Below, in pieces: positions 26,848-35,905 of a stretch of DNA of 64,000 nt. The stretch is from JANWKA01 sp035533815 (GTDB lineage: Bacteria > Bacteroidota > Bacteroidia > Chitinophagales > Chitinophagaceae). Numbering within the stretch: position 1 is the first letter of the stretch; the number at the start of each line of letters is the position of its first letter. The translations under genes were made by a program, and so were the position numbers. The stretch lies in contig DATLTB010000075.1 of NCBI GenBank assembly GCA_035533815.1, forward strand, positions 1 through 64,000. Direction: 5' to 3'. The notes beneath the pieces were generated by a model. It was not told the origin of the DNA. It made no database searches and saw only the letters and a list, made by a program, of their open reading frames with translations.

Positions 26848-28890
26848 ATGGACACAGGCGGCAATAACGTGCCCCAGAGCGGCAATAACACGCCTCAAAG
26901 AGGCAGCAATGATAAAACTCCCCGCAAGGGCCCTAAATTCAATATTTACTGGATTTATGCAATCATAGCCCTGGTACTGATCGGGATGCAATATATTGAT
27001 TTCCACTCCAAACCCCTGGAAATCAGCTTTCAGGATTTTGCCAAAAATTATCTCGCGGTTGGGGATGTGGACAGCCTGGATGTGATGGGGAACAGCGAGG
27101 TGGACGTATTTATCAAGAAAGACCGGCTTGGGGAACCCAAGTTCAAGGATGTGGCCCACAGCAACCTGGGCAATGTGAATCCAGGCCCGCATTATTTCTT
27201 TACGATAGGTAACAGACAGTCCTTCCAACAGGATCTCAGCAAGGCTGAAACCGCATATAATATTACCCCGGACGATATTCCCCTGACCTACCACCAACGA
27301 CCAGACTGGATCGCTCCCATATTGCAACTGGCGATTCCCATTCTCATCATTATTGGTATCTGGGTTTTATTCATGCGCAAGATGGGCGGACCCGCCAGTG
27401 GCGGGGGCCCGGGAGGTATTTTCAATATAGGCAAGTCCAAGGCAACCTTGTTTGAAAAGGGAACCCGGGTGAACATCACCTTCAATGATGTGGCCGGGCT
27501 TGATGAAGCCAAGCAGGAAGTCATGGAAGTAGTGGACTTTCTGAAGTTCCCCAAAAAATATACTGCCCTTGGTGGGAAGATACCTAAAGGGGCCCTGCTG
27601 GTTGGTCCTCCCGGTACCGGGAAGACCCTGCTTGCCAAAGCTATGGCAGGAGAGGCCCAGGTCCCGTTTTTTTCCATGTCCGGTTCAGATTTTGTCGAAC
27701 TTTTTGTGGGTGTCGGGGCAAGCAGGGTCCGCGATCTGTTCAAACAGGCCAGGGAAAAAGCGCCATGCATCATCTTCATAGATGAAATTGATGCTATCGG
27801 TCGCGCCAGAGGGAAGAACATGATGATGAGCAATGATGAAAGGGAGAACACCCTAAATCAGTTGCTGGTGGAAATGGATGGCTTTGGTACAGACAGCGGA
27901 ATTATTATTCTTGCGGCTACCAACAGGCCGGATGTGCTGGACAGCGCCCTGCTTCGTCCGGGGCGGTTTGACCGGCAGATCTCCATTGACAAACCGGATC
28001 TGGCCGGCAGGGAAAAAATATTTGATGTCCACCTGAAGCCCATAAAAAAATCCCCCAACCTGGATGTCAAGAAACTGGCTGGAATGACTCCTGGTTTTGC
28101 AGGGGCTGATATTGCCAATGTGTGTAATGAGGCCGCCCTGATTGCTGCGCGCAAGGGAAAAAGCCAGGTGGAAATGGATGATTTCAATGATGCCGTGGAC
28201 CGGGTGATCGGAGGGCTGGAAAAAAAGAACAAGATTATTTCACCGGATGAGAAAGAGATCATTGCCTATCATGAAGCTGGTCATGCGATCTGCGGATGGT
28301 TCCTGGAGCATGCCAATCCGCTGGTCAAGGTGACCATTGTGCCCCGGGGTATTGCTGCCCTGGGATATGCGCAGTACTTGCCCAAAGAGCAGTATCTGTA
28401 TAATACAGACCAGTTGATGGATGATATCTGCATGACCCTGGGTGGGCGTGCAGCCGAGGATATCGTATTCGGAAAGATCTCCACCGGAGCCCAGAATGAT
28501 CTTCAGGTGATCACTAAAATGGCCTATGCTATGGTTACCGTATATGGCATGAATGACAAGGTGGGTAATGTATCTTTTTATGACCCCCAGACGGATTATA
28601 CCTTTAATAAGCCTTATTCTGAAGAAACCTCCAGGATGATTGACGATGAGGTCCGTAAGCTGATTGAAATGGCCTATATCCGGACCAAGGAACTCCTTAA
28701 CCGCAAACTGGATAAAGTCCGGGTCCTTGCTCAGGAACTGCTGAAAAAGGAAGTCCTTTATCAGGCGGACCTTGAACGCCTGATCGGCAAACGGCCATTC
28801 GAGGAGAAGAAGCATGTTCCCGTCATGGAGATTGCCCCTTCAGAAGATAATGTCCGGCCGGAAGAGCTGGTCAAACCTTCCCCTGTTTAA
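26848..28890 (+). CDS. ftsH: ATP-dependent zinc metalloprotease FtsH
   Basis: Membrane-anchored AAA+ protease that degrades misfolded membrane proteins and regulatory targets. The 680-residue protein has an N-terminal Asn/Gly-rich cytoplasmic tail, a transmembrane helix at about 32-50, a periplasmic domain, a second helix at about 155-175, then the AAA domain with GPPGTGKTLLAKAMA (Walker A), IIFIDEIDAIGRARG (Walker B) and LRPGRFDRQI (second region of homology). The protease domain carries HEAGH, with the third zinc ligand in the later Asp-rich helix. Length is normal. It belongs to the rsfS-ftsH-LUD run. Confidence 0.97.
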   Translation: MDTGGNNVPQSGNNTPQRGSNDKTPRKGPKFNIYWIYAIIALVLIGMQYIDFHSKPLEISFQDFAKNYLAVGDVDSLDVMGNSEVDVFIKKDRLGEPKFKDVAHSNLGNVNPGPHYFFTIGNRQSFQQDLSKAETAYNITPDDIPLTYHQRPDWIAPILQLAIPILIIIGIWVLFMRKMGGPASGGGPGGIFNIGKSKATLFEKGTRVNITFNDVAGLDEAKQEVMEVVDFLKFPKKYTALGGKIPKGALLVGPPGTGKTLLAKAMAGEAQVPFFSMSGSDFVELFVGVGASRVRDLFKQAREKAPCIIFIDEIDAIGRARGKNMMMSNDERENTLNQLLVEMDGFGTDSGIIILAATNRPDVLDSALLRPGRFDRQISIDKPDLAGREKIFDVHLKPIKKSPNLDVKKLAGMTPGFAGADIANVCNEAALIAARKGKSQVEMDDFNDAVDRVIGGLEKKNKIISPDEKEIIAYHEAGHAICGWFLEHANPLVKVTIVPRGIAALGYAQYLPKEQYLYNTDQLMDDICMTLGGRAAEDIVFGKISTGAQNDLQVITKMAYAMVTVYGMNDKVGNVSFYDPQTDYTFNKPYSEETSRMIDDEVRKLIEMAYIRTKELLNRKLDKVRVLAQELLKKEVLYQADLERLIGKRPFEEKKHVPVMEIAPSEDNVRPEELVKPSPV

Positions 28891-28902
28891 GCCAGAACCA
28901 AG

Positions 28903-29550
28903 ATGAAGGTATCCCCGGCCAAGGTGAATATACTCAAACGGGTGCGCAATGCGCTGAGCCAGCCAGTCCAGCTCCCCTTTCCTCAGGCTGAGGGGAACCG
29001 TTCCCTCTTTCATGCAGACCAGCAGGAACCGGAAATCGTTTTTGCCGAGAACTTCACGAAGCTGGGAGGTAAATTCATATTCTGCGAAAGCTACCGGGAA
29101 CTTGCCGGCACCCTAAAGCAACTTGCTGAAACGAAGCAGTGGAAGCATGTGGTGTGCAAGGAACTGGTGCTTTTGCATGAACTTGAATCTTATTTGCTGG
29201 GGTTCATCAATCCCCCTTCCCCAACCAGTGAACTTGATGGGGGTATAACCACCTGTGAATGCCTGGTGGCAAGGACTGGCAGCGTGGTGATCAGTTCTGC
29301 CCAGCCCAGCGGAAGGACGGGATCTATTTTTCCTCCAGTGCATATTGTAATTGCCTATCTTAACCAGGTGGTCTGGGATATCCGGGATGCCCTGGTCCTG
29401 GTGAAGGAAAAATATAACGGGGAACTGCCATCCATGGTCTCCCTGCAGACGGGTCCGAGCCGCACGGCAGATATTGAAAAAACCCTGGTAGTCGGCGTGC
29501 ATGGTCCGGGTGAAGTATATGTCTTCCTGTTGGACCATGATCTGTTATAG
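28903..29550 (+). CDS. LUD domain protein (LutC/YkgG-like)
   Basis: A 215-residue protein with the LUD fold that is shared by lactate-utilisation proteins LutB and LutC. Recognisable segments are TTCECLVARTGSVVISSAQP and GRTGSIFPPVHIVIAYLNQVV, followed by the C-terminal TGPSRTADIEKTLVVGVHGPGE, which matches the conserved SxTxDIExxxVxGxHGP end of the family. No lutA or lutB partner is near; in Bacteroidota this stand-alone copy is usually found behind ftsH, as here (12 bases). The physiological role of that copy is unknown. Confidence 0.9.
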   Translation: MKVSPAKVNILKRVRNALSQPVQLPFPQAEGNRSLFHADQQEPEIVFAENFTKLGGKFIFCESYRELAGTLKQLAETKQWKHVVCKELVLLHELESYLLGFINPPSPTSELDGGITTCECLVARTGSVVISSAQPSGRTGSIFPPVHIVIAYLNQVVWDIRDALVLVKEKYNGELPSMVSLQTGPSRTADIEKTLVVGVHGPGEVYVFLLDHDLL

Positions 29551-29638
29551 GTAAGGGGATTTATCCGGAGTAACCCCGTTTTCATCAGGTCCTCCCTGCA
29601 GGAGTCAGGTGGTAGAGAAAACATCCATTTCACAACCG

Positions 29639-30403
29639 ATGCTGATACCTCCAGGTCACAAAGTCTATTTTGCCTCGGATTTTCACCTGGGTGCCCCGGA
29701 TGCCGCATCCAGCCTTCAAAGGGAAAGGCAGATTGTCCGCTGGCTTCAGGAAGCCGGACAGGACGCAGCCCATATTTTCCTGGTGGGGGATTTGTTTGAT
29801 TTTTGGTTCGAATATAAAAAAGTGATACCGAAAGGGTATTCCCGGATCCTGGGCAAGCTGGCAGAACTGAGGGACAGGGGGTTGGAGATTTCCGTATTCA
29901 CCGGCAACCATGATATGTGGATGGGCGAATATTTTGAAAATGAGCTTCAGATACCCGTCTTCACCGGGCCCATGGAATTCAGCTTCAATTCGAAATTATT
30001 TTATGTGGCTCACGGGGATGGCCTGGGCCCTGGAGATTATGGATATAAATTCATGAAAAGGGTTTTCCTGAGCAGGTTTTCCAGACAGATGTTTTCGGGA
30101 CTCCATCCCAGCTGGGGCATATCCCTGGCTAATTATTTTAGCCGGAAGAGCCGCAAGCTTGTCGAAAAGGAAACTTTCCTCGGGGAGGATAAAGAATGGC
30201 TGATCATTCATTCCCGTAAAATATTGCTTCAAAAACATATCGATTTTTTCATTTATGGGCACCGTCACCTGCCCCTGGATATCACCCTGGGTGAAAACAG
30301 CCGGTACATTAACCTGGGAGACTGGATGGATTACCGTTCCTATGCAGTATTTGATGGGGACAGCCTTCAATTAAAATACTATCTTCCGCCTGATGGGATC
30401 TGA
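29639..30403 (+). CDS. lpxH: UDP-2,3-diacylglucosamine diphosphatase family protein
   Basis: Calcineurin-like phosphoesterase that cleaves UDP-2,3-diacylglucosamine to lipid X in lipid A synthesis. The 254-residue protein has the metal-binding motifs in order: YFASDFHLGAP, VGDLFDFWFEY, FTGNHDMWMGEY, VAHGDGLGPGD and FIYGHRHLPLD. The spacing matches LpxH. ATG 29639 is chosen; a GTG at 29609 is possible. The 3' end overlaps the next gene by 11 bases, suggesting co-translation. LpxH identity over the LpxG/LpxI alternatives follows from these motifs, though LpxH2-type activity cannot be excluded. Confidence 0.9.
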   Translation: MLIPPGHKVYFASDFHLGAPDAASSLQRERQIVRWLQEAGQDAAHIFLVGDLFDFWFEYKKVIPKGYSRILGKLAELRDRGLEISVFTGNHDMWMGEYFENELQIPVFTGPMEFSFNSKLFYVAHGDGLGPGDYGYKFMKRVFLSRFSRQMFSGLHPSWGISLANYFSRKSRKLVEKETFLGEDKEWLIIHSRKILLQKHIDFFIYGHRHLPLDITLGENSRYINLGDWMDYRSYAVFDGDSLQLKYYLPPDGI

Positions 30404-31247
30404 CATCAAAAACAGATTTGGGAAGGGCCATGGCTTTGGTGTTATTTGTAAACTGGCAAGCCTGGTCATGCTGTCAACAGTCTGGAGTCCGGCACCTGCA
30501 CAATCTGATACCAGCTGGACCCCCCAAAAAACTATTTCCTTCCATGCGGTTAATTTCACGACCGATAATTTGGGTAATATCTATTTTATTACCGGGGATA
30601 ACCGGCTGGTCAAATACGATATCCGCAGCGATACCACGATTGCCTATAATGATTTCCGGTATGGGACCCTGGGTTCAGTTGATGCCACCAATCCCTTACA
30701 AGTGATTCTTTTTTATCCGGACTTTGGCACCATCCTCATTATGGACCGGTTCCTCTCCCTGCAGAACAGCATTGACCTGAGGAGTATGCATATCTTTAAG
30801 GCTGATGCGGTGGCTGATTCTTATGACAACAATCTTTGGGTATACGATGAACAGCGGGCCAGGCTGGAAAAGATCGACCTGAATGGGAACCCCCTGCTGG
30901 AGAGTCCGGATCTCCGGCAGGTGACCGGCCTGGTATTGCAGCCGGACATTATCCTGGACATGAATAACCTGGTATACCTGAATGATCCTGCCAAGGGCAT
31001 TTTTGTATTTGATCATTACGGAACTTACCGGAATGAGCTTCATTTCACCCAGGTGAAATCCCTGCAGCTCTTCAATGGCCAGTTGGTCATGTTACGGGAT
31101 GACCGGGTGACTGTATATAACCTGGGCACCCTGGAGGAAAAGGAACTCTCCCTCCCCGATCCGGCAGGCATCCTGATGACCAGGATGGAAAGGAATGAAT
31201 TATATGTGCTGAGAAAAGACAGGCTGGAAATATTCGTGATCAAATAA
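30393..31247 (+). CDS. Exported beta-propeller-like protein, function unknown
   Basis: A 284-residue protein with a signal peptide ending SPAPAQ at about residue 37. After it come five to six repeated units that alternate short beta strands and aspartates: NFTTDNLGNIYFITGDNRLVKY, DSYDNNLWVYDEQRARLEKIDL, ILDMNNLVYLNDPAKGIFVFD, and LFNGQLVMLRDDRVTVYNL. This resembles an NHL or SMP-30 type propeller, but the family is not certain. It overlaps lpxH by 11 bases and is probably in the same operon. A role in envelope biology is only inferred from that. Confidence 0.75.
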   Translation: MGSDIKNRFGKGHGFGVICKLASLVMLSTVWSPAPAQSDTSWTPQKTISFHAVNFTTDNLGNIYFITGDNRLVKYDIRSDTTIAYNDFRYGTLGSVDATNPLQVILFYPDFGTILIMDRFLSLQNSIDLRSMHIFKADAVADSYDNNLWVYDEQRARLEKIDLNGNPLLESPDLRQVTGLVLQPDIILDMNNLVYLNDPAKGIFVFDHYGTYRNELHFTQVKSLQLFNGQLVMLRDDRVTVYNLGTLEEKELSLPDPAGILMTRMERNELYVLRKDRLEIFVIK

Positions 31248-31511
31248 ACTGCCCTTGGCCTGTGACAGGTGTTTCCTGCTTTACTGATTCATGCAACATT
31301 GTAAAGGGCTTACCCAGGTGAGCGTTTAAGGGTCACCCTGATAGTATTATTTATTAGGCGACTCCCATTAATACTTATACAATGACGGGAGGGTCCCAAA
31401 GGGATGACCATATTTGGCCCGGGAGACTATTGATGAATTTTACGCTAAAAAACTATCTTTAGGCGACGGCTTTCACCCGGGTCTAAACACTTTACATCAT
31501 ATTTAAATAAC

Positions 31512-33758
31512 ATGGTTGACTTTAATTCTCAATTGCTGGCTGTTTTAGGTGAAATAAAAGGAGGAGGTTCTTTTGTTTACCATGGCAGCCATTCATTTCT
31601 TTTCCCCGGATTAAAAATCAGGAATGTAGATGAAATCAGTTTTCCCATCAATTCCTCACAAATCAGGAAAATGATAAAAGTGGCCCATAAAGCGCCTTTT
31701 GGGAAGGGGAGCAAAACTTTGCTGGATACAACCGTAAGAAGTGCCTGGGAGATTGATGCCAGCGAAATAAAATTTACTAATGGGGATTGGGATAAATTGA
31801 TAAAAAACATCATCAAACAAGTTAAACCCAATTTAGGTATTGAAGCGTATTCGGTTTCTGCAAACCTGTATAAATTACTCATCTATGAAAAGGGTGATTT
31901 TTTCCTGGCCCATCAGGATTCCGAGAAAGAAAAAGGGATGTTTGGCACCCTGATCATTGGCCTCCCTTCCAGTCATACTGGAGGCGATCTGGTGGTTAGA
32001 TTTGACGGACAGGAGAAAATCATCGATTTTTCTTCACCAGCTAATCAACACCGATTTCCCTTTGCCGCATTTTATGCCGATTGTGAACATGAGATCAAGC
32101 CGATTATTTCGGGGTACCGGGTTTGTCTGGTGTATAACCTGATACAAAACAAAGGCAATGAAAAAATTCAGCTCCAGCCGTTAGGGACTCATGTGGAAAA
32201 ACTGGCGGCTATCCTGAAGACCGGTGAAAACAACCCGAAAATTCCAAAAATTATATTATTAGGACACCAATACACCCCATCCAATTTTACGATGGGAACG
32301 CTAAAGCTGAATGACCGTGCTAAAGCAGAAACGCTAATCCAGGCAGCGGAAAAAGCAGGGTTTTATGTCAAATTGGGTTTAGTCACTTCCTTTCAATCAG
32401 GAGAGCTGGAAATGGATTACTCCAAAAAATCATCTTCACGATATGGACGAAGGAATGGGTATTATGATGAAGGCTATAGCGATGAAGAATTGGCAGAAAA
32501 TGGAACAATGGGCGAAGTGCACGATGAGTACATTGACATAGAGCATTGGATGGAGGAAGGAGTACCACCCTTGCGGAATATTGAATTCAAAAAGGATGAT
32601 CTCATAACAGCAATAACGCTAAATGAAGGAGAGCCTATCGAAAAAGAGGCGGAAGGGTATACCGGCAATGCAGGGATGGACATGCAATATTGGTATCATT
32701 ACGGCGCAGTGTTTTTGTGGCCCAGAAAGTTTCAGTATGATATGTTGATCAGCCTTGATACGCCTAATCAACTGGAATGGATAGATTATTATAACCTTCA
32801 TTGGGAGACCCTGCAAAAAGCCGATAAGGAAATAGTGAGAAAAATAGCAGAGGATGGTTTGAGTAAAGAAAACCCGGGAGACAAAATGAACTTCAGCCCA
32901 CTGGCGGATTGGCTGATTAACCTCCGTGACGAAAAATATCTGTCAGATAAGGGTGGGCCCCTCTTAACCGACCATTTTATCCATATTCCGGCGGAACACT
33001 GGATCAATTTGTTTAAAACTTATCCATCAGCTTATTTTGAAAATATTTTTATTCATGCTGCTGGCAAGGGTGAATCTTCGGTAGTCAGGCATCTACTCAT
33101 TATTCTCCACAAACTGCTTACGGAGAATGCCCAGGCACATAAATTATTTTTAGCTAACCAAACCGAACAAATACCTGCTTATCTGGAAGTTTTAGCTCTT
33201 TCTGACAAAAAAGACAAAGCTATTGTCAAGGATATTTTACAAAATGTATTGGAAATAAACAAATTGAAAGCTCAAAAAAGTGCAGAATGGGACAAAAAAA
33301 CAACCGATGCTTTTACGAAAAAACTGACCAGGGAATATGTGAATGAGGTATTAATGGCTGAAATTCTGGAATTTGGCTCGAAAACGACACTCGCCAAAAA
33401 AATAATGGCTGTTTGTCAGGAAGATTTAGCGCGCAGGGTCAAGAATCAACCCGATCCGCCGGCGAATTGGTCAAGAGCCGTACCCGGAAACTCCGGCCAA
33501 TATGGAAAGGAATGGACCATCCTGACCGATTTTTTGAAGTCACCCACCCAACAGGTCTTTGATTATCAAAGTATCCAGACAAAGCGGACTGAAATGGAGT
33601 ACGCCATAAAAAGCGTGACTATTGATATTAAAATGGAAACCATCAGGAAAGGATCGCCGCATACCCTTAGACTGATCAAAACCCAAAATGCTTATCAAAG
33701 AGAATTGGCCAAATGGAAAATAGATGTTGAATTACTGAAAAAAGCGGAGGAGTGGTGA
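31512..33758 (+). CDS. Large 2OG-Fe(II) oxygenase (prolyl-4-hydroxylase type)
   Basis: A 748-residue protein with an Fe(II)/2-oxoglutarate dioxygenase domain in its first third. The iron ligands are visible as HQDSE (HxD, near residue 137) and the distal His in YADCEHEIKPIISGYRVCLVYNL, whose Arg would bind 2-oxoglutarate. TLIIGLPSSHTGGDLVVR is the core strand. The remaining 500 residues are mostly helical and contain YWYHYGAVFLWPRKFQYD, a segment shared with large oxygenase proteins of fungi and bacteria. Substrate is unknown. It has lower GC than its neighbours and sits alone beside decayed genes, which suggests horizontal acquisition. Confidence 0.82.
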   Translation: MVDFNSQLLAVLGEIKGGGSFVYHGSHSFLFPGLKIRNVDEISFPINSSQIRKMIKVAHKAPFGKGSKTLLDTTVRSAWEIDASEIKFTNGDWDKLIKNIIKQVKPNLGIEAYSVSANLYKLLIYEKGDFFLAHQDSEKEKGMFGTLIIGLPSSHTGGDLVVRFDGQEKIIDFSSPANQHRFPFAAFYADCEHEIKPIISGYRVCLVYNLIQNKGNEKIQLQPLGTHVEKLAAILKTGENNPKIPKIILLGHQYTPSNFTMGTLKLNDRAKAETLIQAAEKAGFYVKLGLVTSFQSGELEMDYSKKSSSRYGRRNGYYDEGYSDEELAENGTMGEVHDEYIDIEHWMEEGVPPLRNIEFKKDDLITAITLNEGEPIEKEAEGYTGNAGMDMQYWYHYGAVFLWPRKFQYDMLISLDTPNQLEWIDYYNLHWETLQKADKEIVRKIAEDGLSKENPGDKMNFSPLADWLINLRDEKYLSDKGGPLLTDHFIHIPAEHWINLFKTYPSAYFENIFIHAAGKGESSVVRHLLIILHKLLTENAQAHKLFLANQTEQIPAYLEVLALSDKKDKAIVKDILQNVLEINKLKAQKSAEWDKKTTDAFTKKLTREYVNEVLMAEILEFGSKTTLAKKIMAVCQEDLARRVKNQPDPPANWSRAVPGNSGQYGKEWTILTDFLKSPTQQVFDYQSIQTKRTEMEYAIKSVTIDIKMETIRKGSPHTLRLIKTQNAYQRELAKWKIDVELLKKAEEW

Positions 33759-33844
33759 TTTGCAGGATCAGACTGCAGGAAGATAATGAATATACGCTGA
33801 ACGAAAAGAGTAATTACTTTAAAATCAGGTGCCCAATTGTAATC

Positions 33845-34450
33845 TTATTTCTTTGCAAATAATATATCAAAAGAATATCCTGTTTCAAGAATATTCGTTC
33901 TATTATGAGATTTAACTCCTGAATGGGGAAAGCAATATTTGCCGTGCCAAAATCAGAACTGGCATCAACCGACACTCCGATACCCAGTTTATACCCCGGT
34001 GAAAAATTAATTCCTGTCTCAAAGTGATAATAGCCACTCTGGTTTTCACCATAACTGTCCTGACTGCTTGGTCCTGATCCTATTTTTCCTCCTACCCCAT
34101 TAGCAAAATAGAGAGCTAATCCTCCATAATAATTACCAGATTCCAAGGGGTAATGATATAAAACATGGATCGGAATTTCTAAATAATTTAGTCCAATAGC
34201 GTCTCCGCCAGTTTTTAAATTTAATCCCTTGTTTATACTGCTTAAGACATGATAATGATCCTCCGCCTTTTTGTAGGTATTGGCATTGCCTTCTTTAATG
34301 TTTTCTACTATATGGCCAACATGATATAAAGTTCAGGGTCAGAAGTCTTCAATAGCTCCCTGTTTGCATAAAGCCACCAACACTTACCTTAAAATAGAAG
34401 TCTTTAATTGGATTAGAATCAATGATGCTTTCTTGTTCTGTTAAATCCTG
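33845..34450 (-). pseudogene. Outer membrane beta-barrel gene, frameshifted and 5'-truncated
   Basis: Read on the minus strand, three frames together spell an outer-membrane beta-barrel protein of the porin-like Bacteroidota type. The first piece reads DFYFKVSVGGFMQTG and ends at a stop (34349-34351). The second runs from 34332 through GLNYLEIPIHVLYHYPLE, NYYGGLALYFANGVGGKIG and GYKLGIGVSVDASSDFG. Near 33920-33928 the frame shifts, and the natural end GVKSHNRTNILETGYSFDIL continues in the third frame to the stop at 33845-33847. No signal peptide remains upstream. One stop or frameshift near the start and a one-base deletion near the end make it a clear relic. Confidence 0.8.
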
Positions 34451-34472
34451 TTAAAATGTTTAAACTTGCTTT

Positions 34473-34672
34473 ATGGCCGATATTTCACAATATATTTCCA
34501 TAGATTTCAAAATACGTTTTGGAAAACCTTGTATTAAAGAGACACAATTTCCGTGTGAGATATTCTTTCCTGGTTAGCATCTGGTATGAACAATAAGGAA
34601 ATTATTGCAGATTATCGATCCTTAAAAGAGGAAGATATATGGGCATCTTTAGCATTTGCTGTCAATAAGTAA
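34473..34672 (+). pseudogene. DUF433 antitoxin gene remnant (frameshifted)
   Basis: The frame opens MADISQYISIDFKIRFGKPC and then runs into a TAG. The next frame continues with DILSWLASGMNNKEIIADYR, then SLKEEDIWASLAFAVNK and a stop. Together these are the DUF433 pattern (RFGKPCIKGTR then WLASGMSNEEIIADYP and LTEEDILAALAYA). The family is the antitoxin partner of DUF5615 PIN-like toxins. Small deletions around TCAATTTCCGTGTGAGAT broke the frame. The companion toxin relic starts 23 bases later. Not functional as it stands. Confidence 0.75.
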
Positions 34673-34695
34673 GACTTTGTTAAAATTTTGGCAGG

Positions 34696-34806
34696 ATGAG
34701 GCTTTTAATTGACGCTAATAAGTCCTGGCGTATTGCAAATAAATTGACCTATCTACTCAAATCTTCTGTTAAACGCTCGACATTTTTACTATATTTTGAC
34801 TTTTAG
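34696..34806 (+). pseudogene. DUF5615 PIN-like toxin gene remnant (truncated)
   Basis: The ATG frame reads MRLLIDANKSWRIANKLTY and then degenerates, stopping after 36 residues. Intact DUF5615 proteins are about 110-120 residues and begin MKLLIDANISWRVxKKL, with the first Asp of the PIN nuclease in LIDAN. That residue is kept, but the rest of the nuclease is gone. Position directly after the DUF433 relic, at toxin-antitoxin spacing, supports the assignment. Confidence 0.7.
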
Positions 34807-34922
34807 CATCATGATCCGCTATGGGGAACAGGGAAGGGAGTCCTAAAGTGATAATCTCAGGAAAACGGTATAGTTGACCCATCAGGGTCGAGTTTATATC
34901 GGTTATAGCAAGGATAGTTAAT

Positions 34923-35657
34923 TCAGTCCAGCAGATCATGCAGCACCCGGGGTGATTTCATTGGGGTGAATTCGGGCAGGTGCCATTCCAGAAAACTTAA
35001 GCAGGCATTTAGCAACCTGATCCTGGTCTCCCGGTCCAGAGAAATGGCAGTAGCCTGTTCGGGACCGGAAGCCAGCTGAAGCTGGAAGATCCGGGCACTC
35101 AGGTCCGCATCCAGGAAATGGGGATGGTCAGGGGGCTTTGCCATATATGACCCTTCCCTGAGGTCCAGGTAAGGGGTCTGTGGGCAGCACGAACCATTGA
35201 ACCGGAAGCCCAGCAGGGAGGCCAGGTTCAGGGTAAAATAAAGGGGGATATTGGCAGCGGTCTCATTTTCCCGATCCAGGAACTTCAGGGTCTGGCTGGT
35301 GAGAAAATACAGATCCGGATGGCCCTGCGGTTGTTTGAGGGATTTTAGCAGCAACTCCGCAATATACAGGGATACCGCATTTCTGATGAGATTGGTTGAC
35401 AGGGGCTGATAAACATAATCCAGGCGGAATTCAGAAATGTACTGAAGACTGGCATTCTCCCGGTAATAGACCATCATGTCCAGCATATTGGCTACCTGCA
35501 GCAGGTTACCCCGGGGAGCCCTGCCCCGGGCTGAAGCCCGGGCCCCTTTCACCATATAGGATTGTATTCCGAATAATTCAGTGAAGATGGTGGTGATGAT
35601 ACTGGTCTCCCCGTATTTGACGGACCTCAATACGATGCCCCTGGTCTGATGGATCAT
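34923..35657 (-). CDS. recO: DNA repair protein RecO
   Basis: RecO loads RecA onto SSB-covered DNA in the RecF pathway and anneals complementary strands. The 244-residue protein begins MIHQTRGIVLRSVKYGETSI with the N-terminal OB fold (residues 1-80, including IVLRSVKYGETSIITTIFTE and YMVKGARA). The helical C-terminal domain carries LYIAELLLKSLKQPQ and the conserved LLGFRFNG. The usual C-terminal zinc cysteines are reduced to CC in NGSCCPQTPYLDLREG, as in other Bacteroidota. ATG 35657 is preferred over an upstream in-frame ATG at 35747. Confidence 0.9.
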   Translation of the reverse strand: MIHQTRGIVLRSVKYGETSIITTIFTELFGIQSYMVKGARASARGRAPRGNLLQVANMLDMMVYYRENASLQYISEFRLDYVYQPLSTNLIRNAVSLYIAELLLKSLKQPQGHPDLYFLTSQTLKFLDRENETAANIPLYFTLNLASLLGFRFNGSCCPQTPYLDLREGSYMAKPPDHPHFLDADLSARIFQLQLASGPEQATAISLDRETRIRLLNACLSFLEWHLPEFTPMKSPRVLHDLLD

Positions 35658-35875
35658 TGCTGCAGGAATGCTTAGGCTACCTGCAAATTTGGGACAATTT
35701 CCCCGGTTCAAGGAGCAGATAATATGCCCCGGGGATTCAGGGGACAAATTTTACCTGGCTTATCCCGAACAGACGGAAAAATCCAAAAAACCCGTTTTCC
35801 TGGGCTTAACTGGCCCTGCTTGGCATACTGGTTGCAGAAGCCATTGATCTGTGTGGGTCAGAAGTTTACATTTAC

Positions 35876-35883
35876 TACCTTTA
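35876..35883 (+). promoter_or_regulatory. Candidate -7 box for the MMPL gene
   Basis: TACCTTTA, with TTTACATTTAC just upstream, lies 22 bases before the ATG at 35906. It is the same octamer seen before gldK and nadB. One mismatch to TAnnTTTG. Confidence 0.3.
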
Positions 35884-35905
35884 TTCCCTTCAATATATTC
35901 TCCTT

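Noticed and set aside
29780..29820. A GGTTCGAAT sequence resembling a tRNA T-arm
   Set aside because: It lies inside lpxH and no matching D-arm, anticodon stem or acceptor stem was found around it.
30418..30705. A second frame inside the propeller-like gene
   Set aside because: It is a shadow of a gene with a clear signal peptide and repeat pattern in the other frame.
31248..31511. Possible RNA structure or riboswitch upstream of the 2OG oxygenase gene
   Set aside because: Several short GC-rich patches are visible but no known riboswitch core or long consistent stem could be recognised.
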